Source: Duganella guangzhouensis (GTDB taxonomy: Bacteria > Pseudomonadota > Gammaproteobacteria > Burkholderiales > Burkholderiaceae_D). Taken from it: a stretch of 64,000 nt of DNA. Both the position numbers and the translations under genes were made by a program. The stretch covers positions 62,001 to 126,000 of the forward strand of contig NZ_WKJK01000018.1 of assembly GCF_009674535.1 (NCBI RefSeq), in the 5' to 3' direction. Of this stretch, positions 44,891 to 53,123 are shown in pieces; positions within the stretch are counted from its first letter, which is position 1; each line of letters begins with the position of its first letter. The notes under the pieces are model-generated. The model was not told the DNA's origin and did not search any database. It saw nothing but the letters and a program-made list of their open reading frames with translations.

Positions 44891-45967
44891 ATGCTGAACC
44901 GACTCAAACAATTGTTCTCCAAACCGCAGGACACCAGTAACCACGTCCTGCTCAACGCCTACTGCACGCTGGCCGTGCTGCCCAAGCTGGACTTCCCGCA
45001 TGTGCTGAACGGCCGTCGCGGCCTGTCGGATGCCGAACTGCCGCCTCACCTCAACGGTTTGATGCACTATCTGGCGGAGCAGGGCCAGGGTACGATGACG
45101 CGCACCCGTTATCACACCATCCGTCACGTGCAGCGCGTGCAGCAGCATCTCAGCCTGTCGGTCGAACCGGCGCAGATGGCTGCTTTCCATGCCTGGGCTG
45201 AAGCGGCCAACGCCATCGTCTTCATGGAAGATGGTTCGGTGCGCGATCCGCAGGGTCGCGTGCTGCTGCCGGCCGGCGCCGGGGAGGGCGATAAAAACGC
45301 GGTGGTGCCGTATCCGCCATCGGCCTGGCAGCGCAAGGCTCGCACCGATGCGCAACTGGCCGAACGCAAGATCCAGGTGCCGGCCGATCTGCCGCCGCTG
45401 GTGTCGGAACCGGAGCTGCGCGTGCGCGCGCCGGAAGACATCCTGCGCCGCATGCTGGCGCTGTTTGTGGTGGCAATCCGCGCCGAGTCGTTGACCAGCA
45501 AAACCCCAATCGCGGTGGCCGATCTGCAGCAGCGCTTCCCACCCGCCTTCGCCGGCCTGACCGACGCCGAACGCGCTTTCCTGGCGCAGGAGCAGCCGTC
45601 GGAACAGGAGATCACTCAGTTCCTGTGGCGTTATGAAGCCATCCTGGTGCTGCAATGGGCGCTCGGTCTGCAGGATACGCTGCCGTTCGCGGATGCGATC
45701 TGCGACGTCGCCTCTATCTCCAGTACCGTCATCGATCGCGGTACCGATGGCTTGCGCAAGCAGCCGGTGGCCCGTGCGCCGCAGGAGCTGCTGGATGCGC
45801 TGGACTTGCACTACCGTCTGCACTGGGTCAGCCGCCAGGCTATCCTGAAAAAGACGCCGGTGCCGGCGGGCCTGAACGAAGGCGTGCTGCAGGAGCGTCA
45901 CTACGCGCTGAATTGGCTGGTGCGCTTTGAAGACCGCGAATGGGACGACGTCGACACGCCGACCTGA
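44891..45967 (+). CDS. DUF4272-domain protein
   Basis: A 358-residue cytoplasmic protein. The C-terminal half resembles DUF4272: AEDILRRMLALFVVAIRAES-like start (PEDILRRMLALFVVAIRAE), LTDAERAFLAQEQPSEQEIT, and FLWRYEAILVLQWALGLQDT. The N-terminal ~110 residues are not recognised. No signal peptide, membrane helix or catalytic motif is visible. It starts 14 bp after the aldo/keto reductase and may share its transcript. Confidence 0.75.
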   Translation: MLNRLKQLFSKPQDTSNHVLLNAYCTLAVLPKLDFPHVLNGRRGLSDAELPPHLNGLMHYLAEQGQGTMTRTRYHTIRHVQRVQQHLSLSVEPAQMAAFHAWAEAANAIVFMEDGSVRDPQGRVLLPAGAGEGDKNAVVPYPPSAWQRKARTDAQLAERKIQVPADLPPLVSEPELRVRAPEDILRRMLALFVVAIRAESLTSKTPIAVADLQQRFPPAFAGLTDAERAFLAQEQPSEQEITQFLWRYEAILVLQWALGLQDTLPFADAICDVASISSTVIDRGTDGLRKQPVARAPQELLDALDLHYRLHWVSRQAILKKTPVPAGLNEGVLQERHYALNWLVRFEDREWDDVDTPT

Positions 45968-46048
45968 TTTGCGTTCGCTACCGAACATAGCATGGCGATG
46001 CGATACGCTATACTCCGCCCATCGAAGCAATTAACCAAGGAGTTCGAT

Positions 46049-46492
46049 ATGAATAGCAATCGTATGATGGCCGCTGTGCTGGCGGCCCTGATCGGCGTGA
46101 GTGGCGTAGCTTCGGCGCAGGATCGCGGTGACCGTGACAATCGCGATAACCGGGACAATCGCCGTGACCAGCCGGCCCACGAGGCGCGTGATAATCGTGA
46201 CAAAGGCGACAACCGCCGCGTGGACTACAGCCCCGAACGACGCAACGACCGCCAGGACTATCACCACGACGACCGTCGCGACAACGATCGCGGCGCCGGT
46301 CCGCGTCATGACCTGCGCAAGGGCGGCCGTCTGCCAGCCGAATACCGCAACCGCCAGTACGTGGTTGAAAACTGGCGCGACCACCATCTGAACGCGCCGC
46401 CACGCGGCTACCATTGGGTGCAGACCGGCGGCGACTATGTGCTGGTGGCGATCACCACCGGCATCATCGCCAGCCTGATACTCAATAATTAA
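46049..46492 (+). CDS. RcnB-family periplasmic protein
   Basis: A 147-residue protein with a signal peptide (MMAAVLAALIGVSGVASA), a long low-complexity stretch of Asp, Arg and Asn (DRDNRDNRDNRRDQ) and a conserved RcnB-type C-terminus: RLPAEYRNRQYVVENWRDHH, APPRGYHWVQTGGDYVLVAI and TGIIASLILNN. RcnB in E. coli takes part in nickel/cobalt homeostasis; that role is not shown for this branch. ATG 46049 has AAGGAG seven bases upstream and was preferred to an upstream frame extension. A strong hairpin follows. Confidence 0.83.
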   Translation: MNSNRMMAAVLAALIGVSGVASAQDRGDRDNRDNRDNRRDQPAHEARDNRDKGDNRRVDYSPERRNDRQDYHHDDRRDNDRGAGPRHDLRKGGRLPAEYRNRQYVVENWRDHHLNAPPRGYHWVQTGGDYVLVAITTGIIASLILNN

Positions 46493-46503
46493 GCAGCTCT
46501 GCT

Positions 46504-46539
46504 AATATGCTGGACAGTCCCCACTGTCCAGCATATTTT
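46504..46539 (+). terminator. Long perfect hairpin after the rcnB-like gene
   Basis: AATATGCTGGACAGT (46504-46518), loop CCCC, ACTGTCCAGCATATT (46523-46537), then TT and CC. The arms are 15 bp and perfect. It can terminate the rcnB-like transcript, although the T run is short (TTTT). It ends only two bases before the ybaK ATG at 46542. Confidence 0.7.
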
Positions 46540-46541
46540 CC

Positions 46542-47009
46542 ATGAGCCTGCAATCGGTACGAGAATTCTTCCACGCCCGCGATCTCCAGATCCCCATCAT
46601 TGAAACCGAAGCCAGTACCGCCACCGTGGCGCTGGCGGCGGAAGCGCACGGCGTTGAGCCGGGGCGCATCGCCAAGACGCTGGCCTTTCGCGTCGGCGAC
46701 GGCAAGGTGATCTTGCTGGTCGCCAGCGGCATCGCCCGCATCGACAACCGTAAATTCAAGGACGCTTTCGGAAAGGGCAAGATGCTGCCGCCGGAAGAGG
46801 TGGTGGAGCTGACCAGCCATCCGGTCGGCGGTGTCTGTCCTTTTGGCCTGCCGCAGCCGCTGCCGATTTATCTCGATCACTCGCTGAATGACTTCGATGA
46901 AGTGCTGCCGGCCGCCGGCTCGATCAACAGCGCGGTGCGCATCACGCCGGCCGTGCTGGCATCCATCACGGCCGGACAGTGGGTCGACGTGTGCGGGAGC
47001 GCGGCATGA
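46542..47009 (+). CDS. YbaK/EbsC-family aminoacyl-tRNA deacylase
   Basis: A 155-residue protein of the Cys-tRNA(Pro)/YbaK deacylase family, which clears mischarged tRNAs in trans. Typical segments are PIIETEASTATVALAAEAHG, GRIAKTLAFRVGDG, KFKDAFGKGKMLPPEEV and HPVGGVCPFGLPQPL. The start matches relatives, but no ribosome binding site is visible because a hairpin occupies the upstream sequence. Its stop overlaps the next gene as ATGA. Confidence 0.88.
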   Translation: MSLQSVREFFHARDLQIPIIETEASTATVALAAEAHGVEPGRIAKTLAFRVGDGKVILLVASGIARIDNRKFKDAFGKGKMLPPEEVVELTSHPVGGVCPFGLPQPLPIYLDHSLNDFDEVLPAAGSINSAVRITPAVLASITAGQWVDVCGSAA

Positions 47010-49057
47010 AGCGCCGTCTCGCCTTGTTGGCTGCCGCAGCGGCGGTGGCATCCGCCCACGCAGCGGTGGAACGTATTCAAGTAGTTGAACGTGTGCCGTT
47101 CGCGCCCGGCGTCTCCTTTGGTGAGTACGGCGCATACGAAAAGATACGCGGCATAGCCTACTACGCGCTGGATCCCAAGGCCGCCGCCAACGCCAGCATC
47201 GTCGACCTGAAACACGCGCCGCGCGATAAAAAAGGCCGCGTACTGTTTTCCAGCGAATTCGTGCTGCTGCGGCCTACCGCCGCGACGCTGACCACGCTGC
47301 TGTATGACGTCAACAATCGCGGCAACATCGCCATTATGGGCCAGGTCAATGGTCGCAGCCCGGCGCAGAATGACCCGACCACCGCCGCCGATGCCGGTGA
47401 CGGCTTCCTGATGCGGCACGGCTTCTCGCTGCTGTTCTCGGCCTGGACCTGGGATGTGGCGCCAACCGCGCCAGTCGCCGGCACGCCGCCTTCGCGCCCG
47501 CTGGTGTTCGCGCCGCCGGTGACCAAAGGCGTCAAGGGCAGGGTACAGAACGAATTCACCGTGAACGCGCCGGCCGATATTGTCACCTACGCCGGCATGC
47601 GCGGCCTGACCTACGAACCGGCCAAGGCCAACGATCCTCACGCCGTGCTGACGCAACGCGCACGTCCGGACGACGCGCGCCGTGTGATCGCTCGCAGTGC
47701 CTGGAGCTTCGTGGCGCCGGAACTGGCGGGCGGCCCCGGACGCATCAAGCTGGAAGGCGGCTTCCAGCCGGACACCATCTATGAAGTCAGCTATGTCGCC
47801 AAAGATCCTTACGTGACAGGCGCCGGTCTGGCCGGCATCCGCGATCTGCTGTCCTACCTGCGCGACCATCCGTTCGAAGGCGCACCGGCGCCGCGCAATG
47901 TGCTGATGTTCGGCATCAGCCAGTCCGGCCGTCTGATCGGCCGCATGATGCACGATGGCCTCAATGTCGACGAAAGCGGCAAGCTGGTATTCAACGGCGC
48001 TTATTTGCAGGTGCCGGGGGCCGGTGGTTCGGCGGGTTTCAACAGCCGTTTCGCCCAGCCTACTCGCCATCCGTCGATGATGGAAGAACACGACTACCCG
48101 GCCGACGCCTTCCCGTTCACCAGCACGCCGACGCACGACCCGGCCAGCGGCCGCACCGCGTCCACGCTGGACAAGGCGCGCGACAAGCAGGGCAATCTGC
48201 CCAAGCTCATTTATGCCAACACCTCGACCGAGTTCTGGAATCGCGGCGCCTCGCTGATCGCCACCACGCCAGACGGCGAGCGCGATGTGGCGCCGGCCGA
48301 CAATGTGCGCATCTACGGCTTCATGGGCGCGCAGCACTATGTCGGTCGTTCGAAAACGCGCGCGCCATTCACTGCCTGCGTTTCCACCAGCGACCATTAT
48401 CTGCCGATGCGCGCGTTGATCGTCGCGCTGGACGACTGGACTACCCAAGGCAAGCAGCCGCCCGCCAGCGCCTATCCACAACTGGCCGATGGCACGCTGA
48501 CCACGGTGGCAGACTATCGCGCCATCTTCCCTAAAGGCGTGGGCATCACGCCGCCCGAGCAGAACTTGCGCGAACCGCGCCTGAACTTCGGCCCGCGCTG
48601 GGCCATGGACGGCACCGCCGACCAGGTCCCGCCCAAGCATGGCGACGACTTCGAAACCCGCGTGCCGACACCGGACGCCGATGGCAACGACAAGGGCGGC
48701 GTGCGGCTGGTGGAGCTGCAGGCGCCACTGGGGACCCACACCGGCTGGAATCTGCGCGACCCCGGCACCGGCTTCGCCTGGGCCACCTCGCGTTTCGACG
48801 GTAGTTTCGTGCCGTTCGCCCGCACCGAAGCGGAGCGCGTGGCCGCCGGTGATCCGCGCCCTAGCCTGGAAGCGCGCTACGCCACGCGTGACGCCTACGC
48901 GGCCGCCGTGCGCGCCGCCGCCGACAAGCAGGTGGCCGCCGGCCTTCTGCTGGTGGAGGACGTCGAGCGCACGCTCCGAGAAAATCTCGGCCTGTACGAC
49001 CGCATCATCGCCCGCAATCCCGCCGACCAAGGCTGCGACTACCTGTTTGCCAAATGA
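47006..49057 (+). CDS. Secreted alpha/beta hydrolase (Abhydrolase_10-like)
   Basis: A 683-residue protein with a signal peptide (LALLAAAAAVASAHA) and the sequence pattern of the large alpha/beta hydrolase domain family PF20091: FGEYGAYEKIRGIAYYALDP, LLYDVNNRGNIA, LFSAWTWDV, and the nucleophile elbow MFGISQSGRLIGRMMHDGLN. YANTSTEFWNRGASL and FMGAQHYVG are also seen in the family. The substrate is unknown. It is coupled by ATGA overlaps to ybaK upstream and to the deaminase downstream. Confidence 0.8.
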   Translation: MKRRLALLAAAAAVASAHAAVERIQVVERVPFAPGVSFGEYGAYEKIRGIAYYALDPKAAANASIVDLKHAPRDKKGRVLFSSEFVLLRPTAATLTTLLYDVNNRGNIAIMGQVNGRSPAQNDPTTAADAGDGFLMRHGFSLLFSAWTWDVAPTAPVAGTPPSRPLVFAPPVTKGVKGRVQNEFTVNAPADIVTYAGMRGLTYEPAKANDPHAVLTQRARPDDARRVIARSAWSFVAPELAGGPGRIKLEGGFQPDTIYEVSYVAKDPYVTGAGLAGIRDLLSYLRDHPFEGAPAPRNVLMFGISQSGRLIGRMMHDGLNVDESGKLVFNGAYLQVPGAGGSAGFNSRFAQPTRHPSMMEEHDYPADAFPFTSTPTHDPASGRTASTLDKARDKQGNLPKLIYANTSTEFWNRGASLIATTPDGERDVAPADNVRIYGFMGAQHYVGRSKTRAPFTACVSTSDHYLPMRALIVALDDWTTQGKQPPASAYPQLADGTLTTVADYRAIFPKGVGITPPEQNLREPRLNFGPRWAMDGTADQVPPKHGDDFETRVPTPDADGNDKGGVRLVELQAPLGTHTGWNLRDPGTGFAWATSRFDGSFVPFARTEAERVAAGDPRPSLEARYATRDAYAAAVRAAADKQVAAGLLLVEDVERTLRENLGLYDRIIARNPADQGCDYLFAK

Positions 49058-50415
49058 AGACACTACTTATCAAGAACGCCCGCGTGCTGGTGACGATGGA
49101 CGACCAGCGCCGCGAAATCAAGGACGGCGCGGTCTACATCCGCGACAACGTGATCGAACAGGTGGGCGCCAGCGCCGACCTGCAGCAACACGCCGACGAA
49201 ATCATCGACGCCAGCGGCCATGTGGTCATGCCTGGCCTGGTCAACACCCACCACCATATGTACCAGAGCCTGACGCGTGTGATTCCCGCCGCGCAGAACG
49301 GCGAGTTGTTCAACTGGTTGACCAATCTGTATCCGATCTGGGCCGGCCTGACCGCCGAAATGGTGCACGTCTCCACGCTGACGGCGATGGCGGAGCTGAT
49401 CCTTTCAGGCTGCACCACCAGCAGTGACCACCTCTACATCTATCCAAACGATTGCCGGCTGGACGACTCGATCGAAGCCGCGCACAAAATCGGCATGCGC
49501 TTCCACGCCTCGCGCGGCGCCATGAGCGTCGGCCAGTCCAAGGGCGGCCTGCCGCCGGACCGCGTGGTGGAAGAAGAGGGCGCCATCCTCAAGGACACCC
49601 AGCGCCTGATCGAGACTTACCACGACGCCAGCCGCCACGCCATGCAGCGCGTGGTGGTGGCGCCATGCTCGCCGTTCTCGGTGTCGCAAGACTTGATGAA
49701 GGAATCGGCCAGACTGGCGCGCGCCTATGGCGTCTCGATGCACACCCACCTGGCGGAAAACGTCAACGACATCGCCTACAGCCGCGAAAAATTCAATATG
49801 ACGCCGGCCGAATACGCCGAGGACTGCGGCTGGGTAGGACCCGACGTGTGGCACGCTCACTGCGTGCAGCTGGACGACGATGGTATCTACCTGTTCGCCC
49901 GCACCGGCACCGGCATCGCCCACTGCCCATGTTCGAATATGCGGCTGGCCTCCGGCATCGCGCCGATCCGCAAGATGCTGGACCGTGGCGTGTCGGTCGG
50001 CCTGGGCGTGGATGGCAGCGCGTCCAACGATGCAGGCCACATGATGGGCGAAGTGCGCCAGGCCATGCTGCTGCAGCGCGTCGGCTTTGGTCCGGATGCG
50101 ATGACGGCGCGCCAGGCGTTGGAAGTGGCCACGCTGGGCGGCGCCAAGGTGCTGAACCGCGACGACATCGGCGCGCTCAAGCCAGGCATGTCGGCCGACA
50201 TCGTCATGTTCAAGCTGGATGGCATCGGCATGGCCGGCGCGCTGCATGATCCGGTGGCGGCGCTGGTGTTCTGCACACCGCCCAATGTCAGCTACAGCAT
50301 CATCAACGGCAAGGTGGTGGTGCGCGATGGCCAGCTATGCACCGTTGACCTGCCGGTGGTGATCGAGCGCCACAACGCGCTGGCGTCTCAGTTGGCCATG
50401 GGCGCGGCGGGATAA
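49054..50415 (+). CDS. 8-oxoguanine deaminase-like amidohydrolase
   Basis: A 453-residue metal-dependent amidohydrolase of the ATZ/TRZ group. Metal ligands are in GLVNTHHHMYQSLTR (HxH), MHTHLAE, AHCVQLDDDGI and GLGVDGSASNDAGHM (Asp). The combination WHAHCVQLDDDGI, GIAHCPCSNMRLASGIAPIR and VDGSASND is characteristic of 8-oxoguanine deaminases, which turn 8-oxoguanine into uric acid; other purine or triazine deaminases cannot be excluded. It overlaps the hydrolase gene (ATGA) and its 3' end overlaps the convergent foldase-like gene by 28 bp. Confidence 0.82.
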   Translation: MKTLLIKNARVLVTMDDQRREIKDGAVYIRDNVIEQVGASADLQQHADEIIDASGHVVMPGLVNTHHHMYQSLTRVIPAAQNGELFNWLTNLYPIWAGLTAEMVHVSTLTAMAELILSGCTTSSDHLYIYPNDCRLDDSIEAAHKIGMRFHASRGAMSVGQSKGGLPPDRVVEEEGAILKDTQRLIETYHDASRHAMQRVVVAPCSPFSVSQDLMKESARLARAYGVSMHTHLAENVNDIAYSREKFNMTPAEYAEDCGWVGPDVWHAHCVQLDDDGIYLFARTGTGIAHCPCSNMRLASGIAPIRKMLDRGVSVGLGVDGSASNDAGHMMGEVRQAMLLQRVGFGPDAMTARQALEVATLGGAKVLNRDDIGALKPGMSADIVMFKLDGIGMAGALHDPVAALVFCTPPNVSYSIINGKVVVRDGQLCTVDLPVVIERHNALASQLAMGAAG

Positions 50416-51074
50416 CGCACCGGCGCGGCGTTGCTGACGGCGTCGCGCAGCACCTGCTGCATGTGGGCGCGATGGCGCGCCTCGTCTTCATCGGCGACAG
50501 GCGTGTCCGATGGATGCGCTGCTTCGGTCAGCGCCTGTGTCAGATAGGTGTCCTCGGTGCCGAACCATTCTTCGGTGATGCGCTCGCCCAGCAGGCGCAC
50601 GCGCAATTGGCGGCGCTGCTGCTGCCAGCTGGCCAGCCGCACCGGGTCGGGCGCGCCGACGAAATTCTGCGCCACCAGTAGCGCATCATGCTGTGCCAGA
50701 TAGGCGCTGTAGTGGTCCGCCAGTTGCAGCGCGTCCTGCGCCGCTGCCGGCGGCAGGCGCTTCAGCAGATAGTCGCGCAGTGCCTGCAAACGGCCATCGT
50801 CGCTGCGCTCCAGCAAGAAGTAATCCATCACCGCGCGCAGTGCGCCATCGGCGATCAGCTGCTGGGTGTCGGTCAGCGCCAGTTCGAGCTGCGGACCGGG
50901 ATCGGAATTTCCCAGCTCACGAAAGAAGCGCACTGCTGCGGCGCTGGGCGTAGCTGAAGTAGGGGACGCACTGGCCTGCGCCGGCGACGGTTCGGCCGTC
51001 AGCTGCGAGACGAATAGCGTCAGCGCCGCCAGCAGCGCCGCCACCACGCCGGTCAGTGCGTACCCTTGTTTCAT
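50388..51074 (-). CDS. Short lipase-foldase (LifO)-like protein
   Basis: A 228-residue protein with an N-terminal membrane anchor (GVVAALLAALTLFVSQL) and a helical domain that lines up with the lifO product at 15603-16529. LRAVMDYFLLERSDDGRLQ matches the LifO motif region, with MDYFL replacing FDYYL; LLKRLPPAAAQDALQLADHY matches its ELERRLPAGAAAEARRLLDAY; and LRVRLLGERITEEWFG matches LRKNYFSDTEVAALF. About 80 residues of the full-length foldase are missing. Its ATG (51074) overlaps the stop of the arabinanase gene as TGATG. It is inferred to be a steric chaperone for that enzyme; no lipase lies nearby. Confidence 0.72.
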   Translation of the reverse strand: MKQGYALTGVVAALLAALTLFVSQLTAEPSPAQASASPTSATPSAAAVRFFRELGNSDPGPQLELALTDTQQLIADGALRAVMDYFLLERSDDGRLQALRDYLLKRLPPAAAQDALQLADHYSAYLAQHDALLVAQNFVGAPDPVRLASWQQQRRQLRVRLLGERITEEWFGTEDTYLTQALTEAAHPSDTPVADEDEARHRAHMQQVLRDAVSNAAPVRYPAAPMAN

Positions 51075-51994
51075 CAGTAGGTCGGCCAGCCGTTGGAGAA
51101 GGTCAGGTCGCTGATGAACAGTACCGGGTTATAGCTGTTCTGGCTATCAAGCTCGTGACGCGCCATCACGCCATTGTTATACGACTCGCCGCCCGGTGCG
51201 ATGTAGCGCGAGCCGCCGGCATCCAGCGTGGTGCCGCCGCCGCTCACCATGTCGACGCCGTTCTTGTCGAGGTAAGGGCCGGTAATGCTGGTCGAACGGC
51301 CATACGAGATGTGATAGGTGCTGCTGGCGCCAGCGCAGCAAGTGCCCTTGGAGACGAACAGGTAGTAGTACGAACCGTTCTTGGTAATGAAGCCGTTCTC
51401 GATGCCGGTGCTGTCGTAGGCCAGGTGGTAGCGCGAGCCGGTCGGCTTCAGCGTGCTGGAATCAACGCGGGTGGTGTAGATGCCGGTCCAGAACGAGCCA
51501 TAGGTCAGCCACGGCTGGCCCGAGCTGTCGACGTAGAAGTTGGGATCGATGGCGTTGTAGTCGTCGCCGCTGGCGGAAGTCAGTACCGCGCCCTTGTCGA
51601 CCCAGTCACCGGTGGCGATGCTGGTGGCGGTGGCCAGGCCGATCGCCGACTTCTGCGAGCCGAAGGTCGACACCGCGTAGTACAGAATCGCCTTGCCGTT
51701 CCAGACCTTGATGTCCGGCGCCCAGATGCCGGTGGTGCTGCCGTTGTAGGTCTTCCACCACGACAGGCCGCTGCCGAAGATGCTGACGCCCTGGGTCCAC
51801 GCCTTGCCATCGGCGGAGTATTTAACGCCGATGCCGGTGTCGCTGGTTTCAACAATCCACCAGGTGCTGCCTTCCTTGTAGATGTCGGGATCGTGGGTGG
51901 TCAGGGCGCCGCTCAGCGTCCAGGTGGCAGCTTGCGAGGAAAATGCGAGCAGCGCGAGGCAGCAGGCCGCCCCTTGCTTGAGGTGCTTGTACAT
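51074..51994 (-). CDS. Secreted GH43 endo-arabinanase-like glycosidase
   Basis: A 306-residue secreted protein with a signal peptide (CCLALLAFSSQA) and a five-bladed beta-propeller of GH43. The catalytic base Asp is in TTHDPDIYKEG, the pKa-modulating Asp in AIDPNFYVDSSGQPWLTYG, and the acid Glu in STGIENGFITKNGSYYYLF; GIWAPDIKVWNGKAILYYA is also typical. It should cut alpha-1,5-arabinan. A pair of adjacent cysteines (GTCCAG) is present. ATG 51994 with GGAGAC upstream was chosen over extension to 52078. The foldase-like gene follows with a TGATG overlap. Confidence 0.88.
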   Translation of the reverse strand: MYKHLKQGAACCLALLAFSSQAATWTLSGALTTHDPDIYKEGSTWWIVETSDTGIGVKYSADGKAWTQGVSIFGSGLSWWKTYNGSTTGIWAPDIKVWNGKAILYYAVSTFGSQKSAIGLATATSIATGDWVDKGAVLTSASGDDYNAIDPNFYVDSSGQPWLTYGSFWTGIYTTRVDSSTLKPTGSRYHLAYDSTGIENGFITKNGSYYYLFVSKGTCCAGASSTYHISYGRSTSITGPYLDKNGVDMVSGGGTTLDAGGSRYIAPGGESYNNGVMARHELDSQNSYNPVLFISDLTFSNGWPTY

Positions 51995-52113
51995 GGTGTC
52001 GTCTCCGGTTTTTGTAGTTGATTTGTGTGCCTGTGTTGGCACCAGCGCATGCTGCGCCCGCGCCGTGCGGGCGTCCAATCACTTTTTTATCCGGGACGAT
52101 ACGCGGATATGTA

Positions 52114-52431
52114 TCAGTTCAGCGCCTTCTGTTCCTGCACCAGAATGAACGGGCTGACCACGCAGGCCCACAGTTGGGCATTGGCTTCCAGCCAGTCCTG
52201 CGCCTGCTGGTCATTGACCTTGGCGATCTGGCCGGAGCTCATCCACTGGCTGATATTGGCCTTGTCGTCGTGAGAAATGCGCACCGCCACATCGACCAGG
52301 TCGAGCGAGTTGGCGACCCACACCACATTCCCTTGCGCGAAATGCTTGAGCAGTTCGGTCCACGGCAGGCGCGCCGTTTCGCGGTTCACTTTGTTGCGCA
52401 GTTCGAGATCTTTTTCAGGTTTGGTTTGCAT
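52114..52431 (-). CDS. DUF2288-domain protein
   Basis: A 105-residue cytoplasmic protein matching DUF2288: RLPWTELLKHFAQGNVVWV, SLDLVDVAVRISHDDKANIS, QAQDWLEANAQLWACVVSPF and ILVQEQKAL. Function unknown. It starts two bases after the RES toxin stop codon (TAA-CC-ATG), so it is the third gene of the Xre-RES operon; a 52473 start upstream was rejected because it would run inside the toxin gene. Confidence 0.85.
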   Translation of the reverse strand: MQTKPEKDLELRNKVNRETARLPWTELLKHFAQGNVVWVANSLDLVDVAVRISHDDKANISQWMSSGQIAKVNDQQAQDWLEANAQLWACVVSPFILVQEQKALN

Positions 52432-52433
52432 GG

Positions 52434-53123
52434 TTAAATCACTTCTATATTGGGTATTGGGCTGCCTTGCCACGTCAGGCGATAGGCCGCGCCCTTGCGG
52501 ACATTGCCCACCAGCGCGGGGCGGAAGCAGGCCAGGTTGATGCCGCCGTCGCGCCGTACGCTGGGGTAGATGAGGCCTAGCGAGCCGCCATCCAGCAGGC
52601 GTTCGGCCAGCGTTTGCGATTCGATGTAACTGTCGGCCGCCAGGCAGGCTTCAAAGCGTGGCTGATTGCGGATGTCGTGGAAAGTGGCGGTGAAATCGGC
52701 CAGCATGCATTGATACTGTACGCTGTCGTCGAAGCGGTTGATTTCCGCGTACTCCACCGCTTTATGGAAGCTGACTTCGGCCAGCGCGGTCTCGACGTCG
52801 AACGCGCAATACCAGGCGCCGCGCCGGCCGTCGTTGAAGCGGCTGCCCTGCGGATGGGCGTAAGTATAAGCCGCGTTGACGATGCGGAAGTTGGGCACGC
52901 CGAACACCAGTTCATCGACGCTGATGCCGGCCGCGCCGCCATTCTGCGTGCGCAGCCGCGCGTTGGTGGCGTTATCCAGATCGAACAGGTCGTGCAGGTG
53001 TGCGTCGTCTTCGGCCAGCGGCGCCAGCACCGAGTCTTCGAGATCGGCAAAGCGCGAGGGCAGCAGACGGCAGGTGTCGAACTGGCGCAGCGTGGTCAGG
53101 GGTGGTACGAGACTGACCGGCAC
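52434..53123 (-). CDS. RES-domain toxin
   Basis: A 229-residue RES-family protein. The domain core is GSRFNDGRRGAWYCAFDVET followed by ALAEVSFHKAVEY, with the conserved Arg, Tyr and Glu expected at the NAD-binding site, and later SLGLIYPSVR. Characterised RES toxins degrade NAD+ and stop growth. The start is GTG 53123, directly after the antitoxin's TAA, so expression is tightly coupled to the antitoxin. Confidence 0.9.
   Translation of the reverse strand: MPVSLVPPLTTLRQFDTCRLLPSRFADLEDSVLAPLAEDDAHLHDLFDLDNATNARLRTQNGGAAGISVDELVFGVPNFRIVNAAYTYAHPQGSRFNDGRRGAWYCAFDVETALAEVSFHKAVEYAEINRFDDSVQYQCMLADFTATFHDIRNQPRFEACLAADSYIESQTLAERLLDGGSLGLIYPSVRRDGGINLACFRPALVGNVRKGAAYRLTWQGSPIPNIEVI

Noticed and set aside
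46877..49063. A 728-codon minus-strand open frame opposite the secreted hydrolase
   Set aside because: It has antisense-type composition and overlaps a hydrolase with signal peptide and nucleophile elbow; it also crosses into two neighbouring coupled genes.
52050..52113. Terminator after the DUF2288 gene
   Set aside because: GCCCGC/GCGGGC can pair, but the T run lies on the plus strand and nine bases away, while the gene is on the minus strand.
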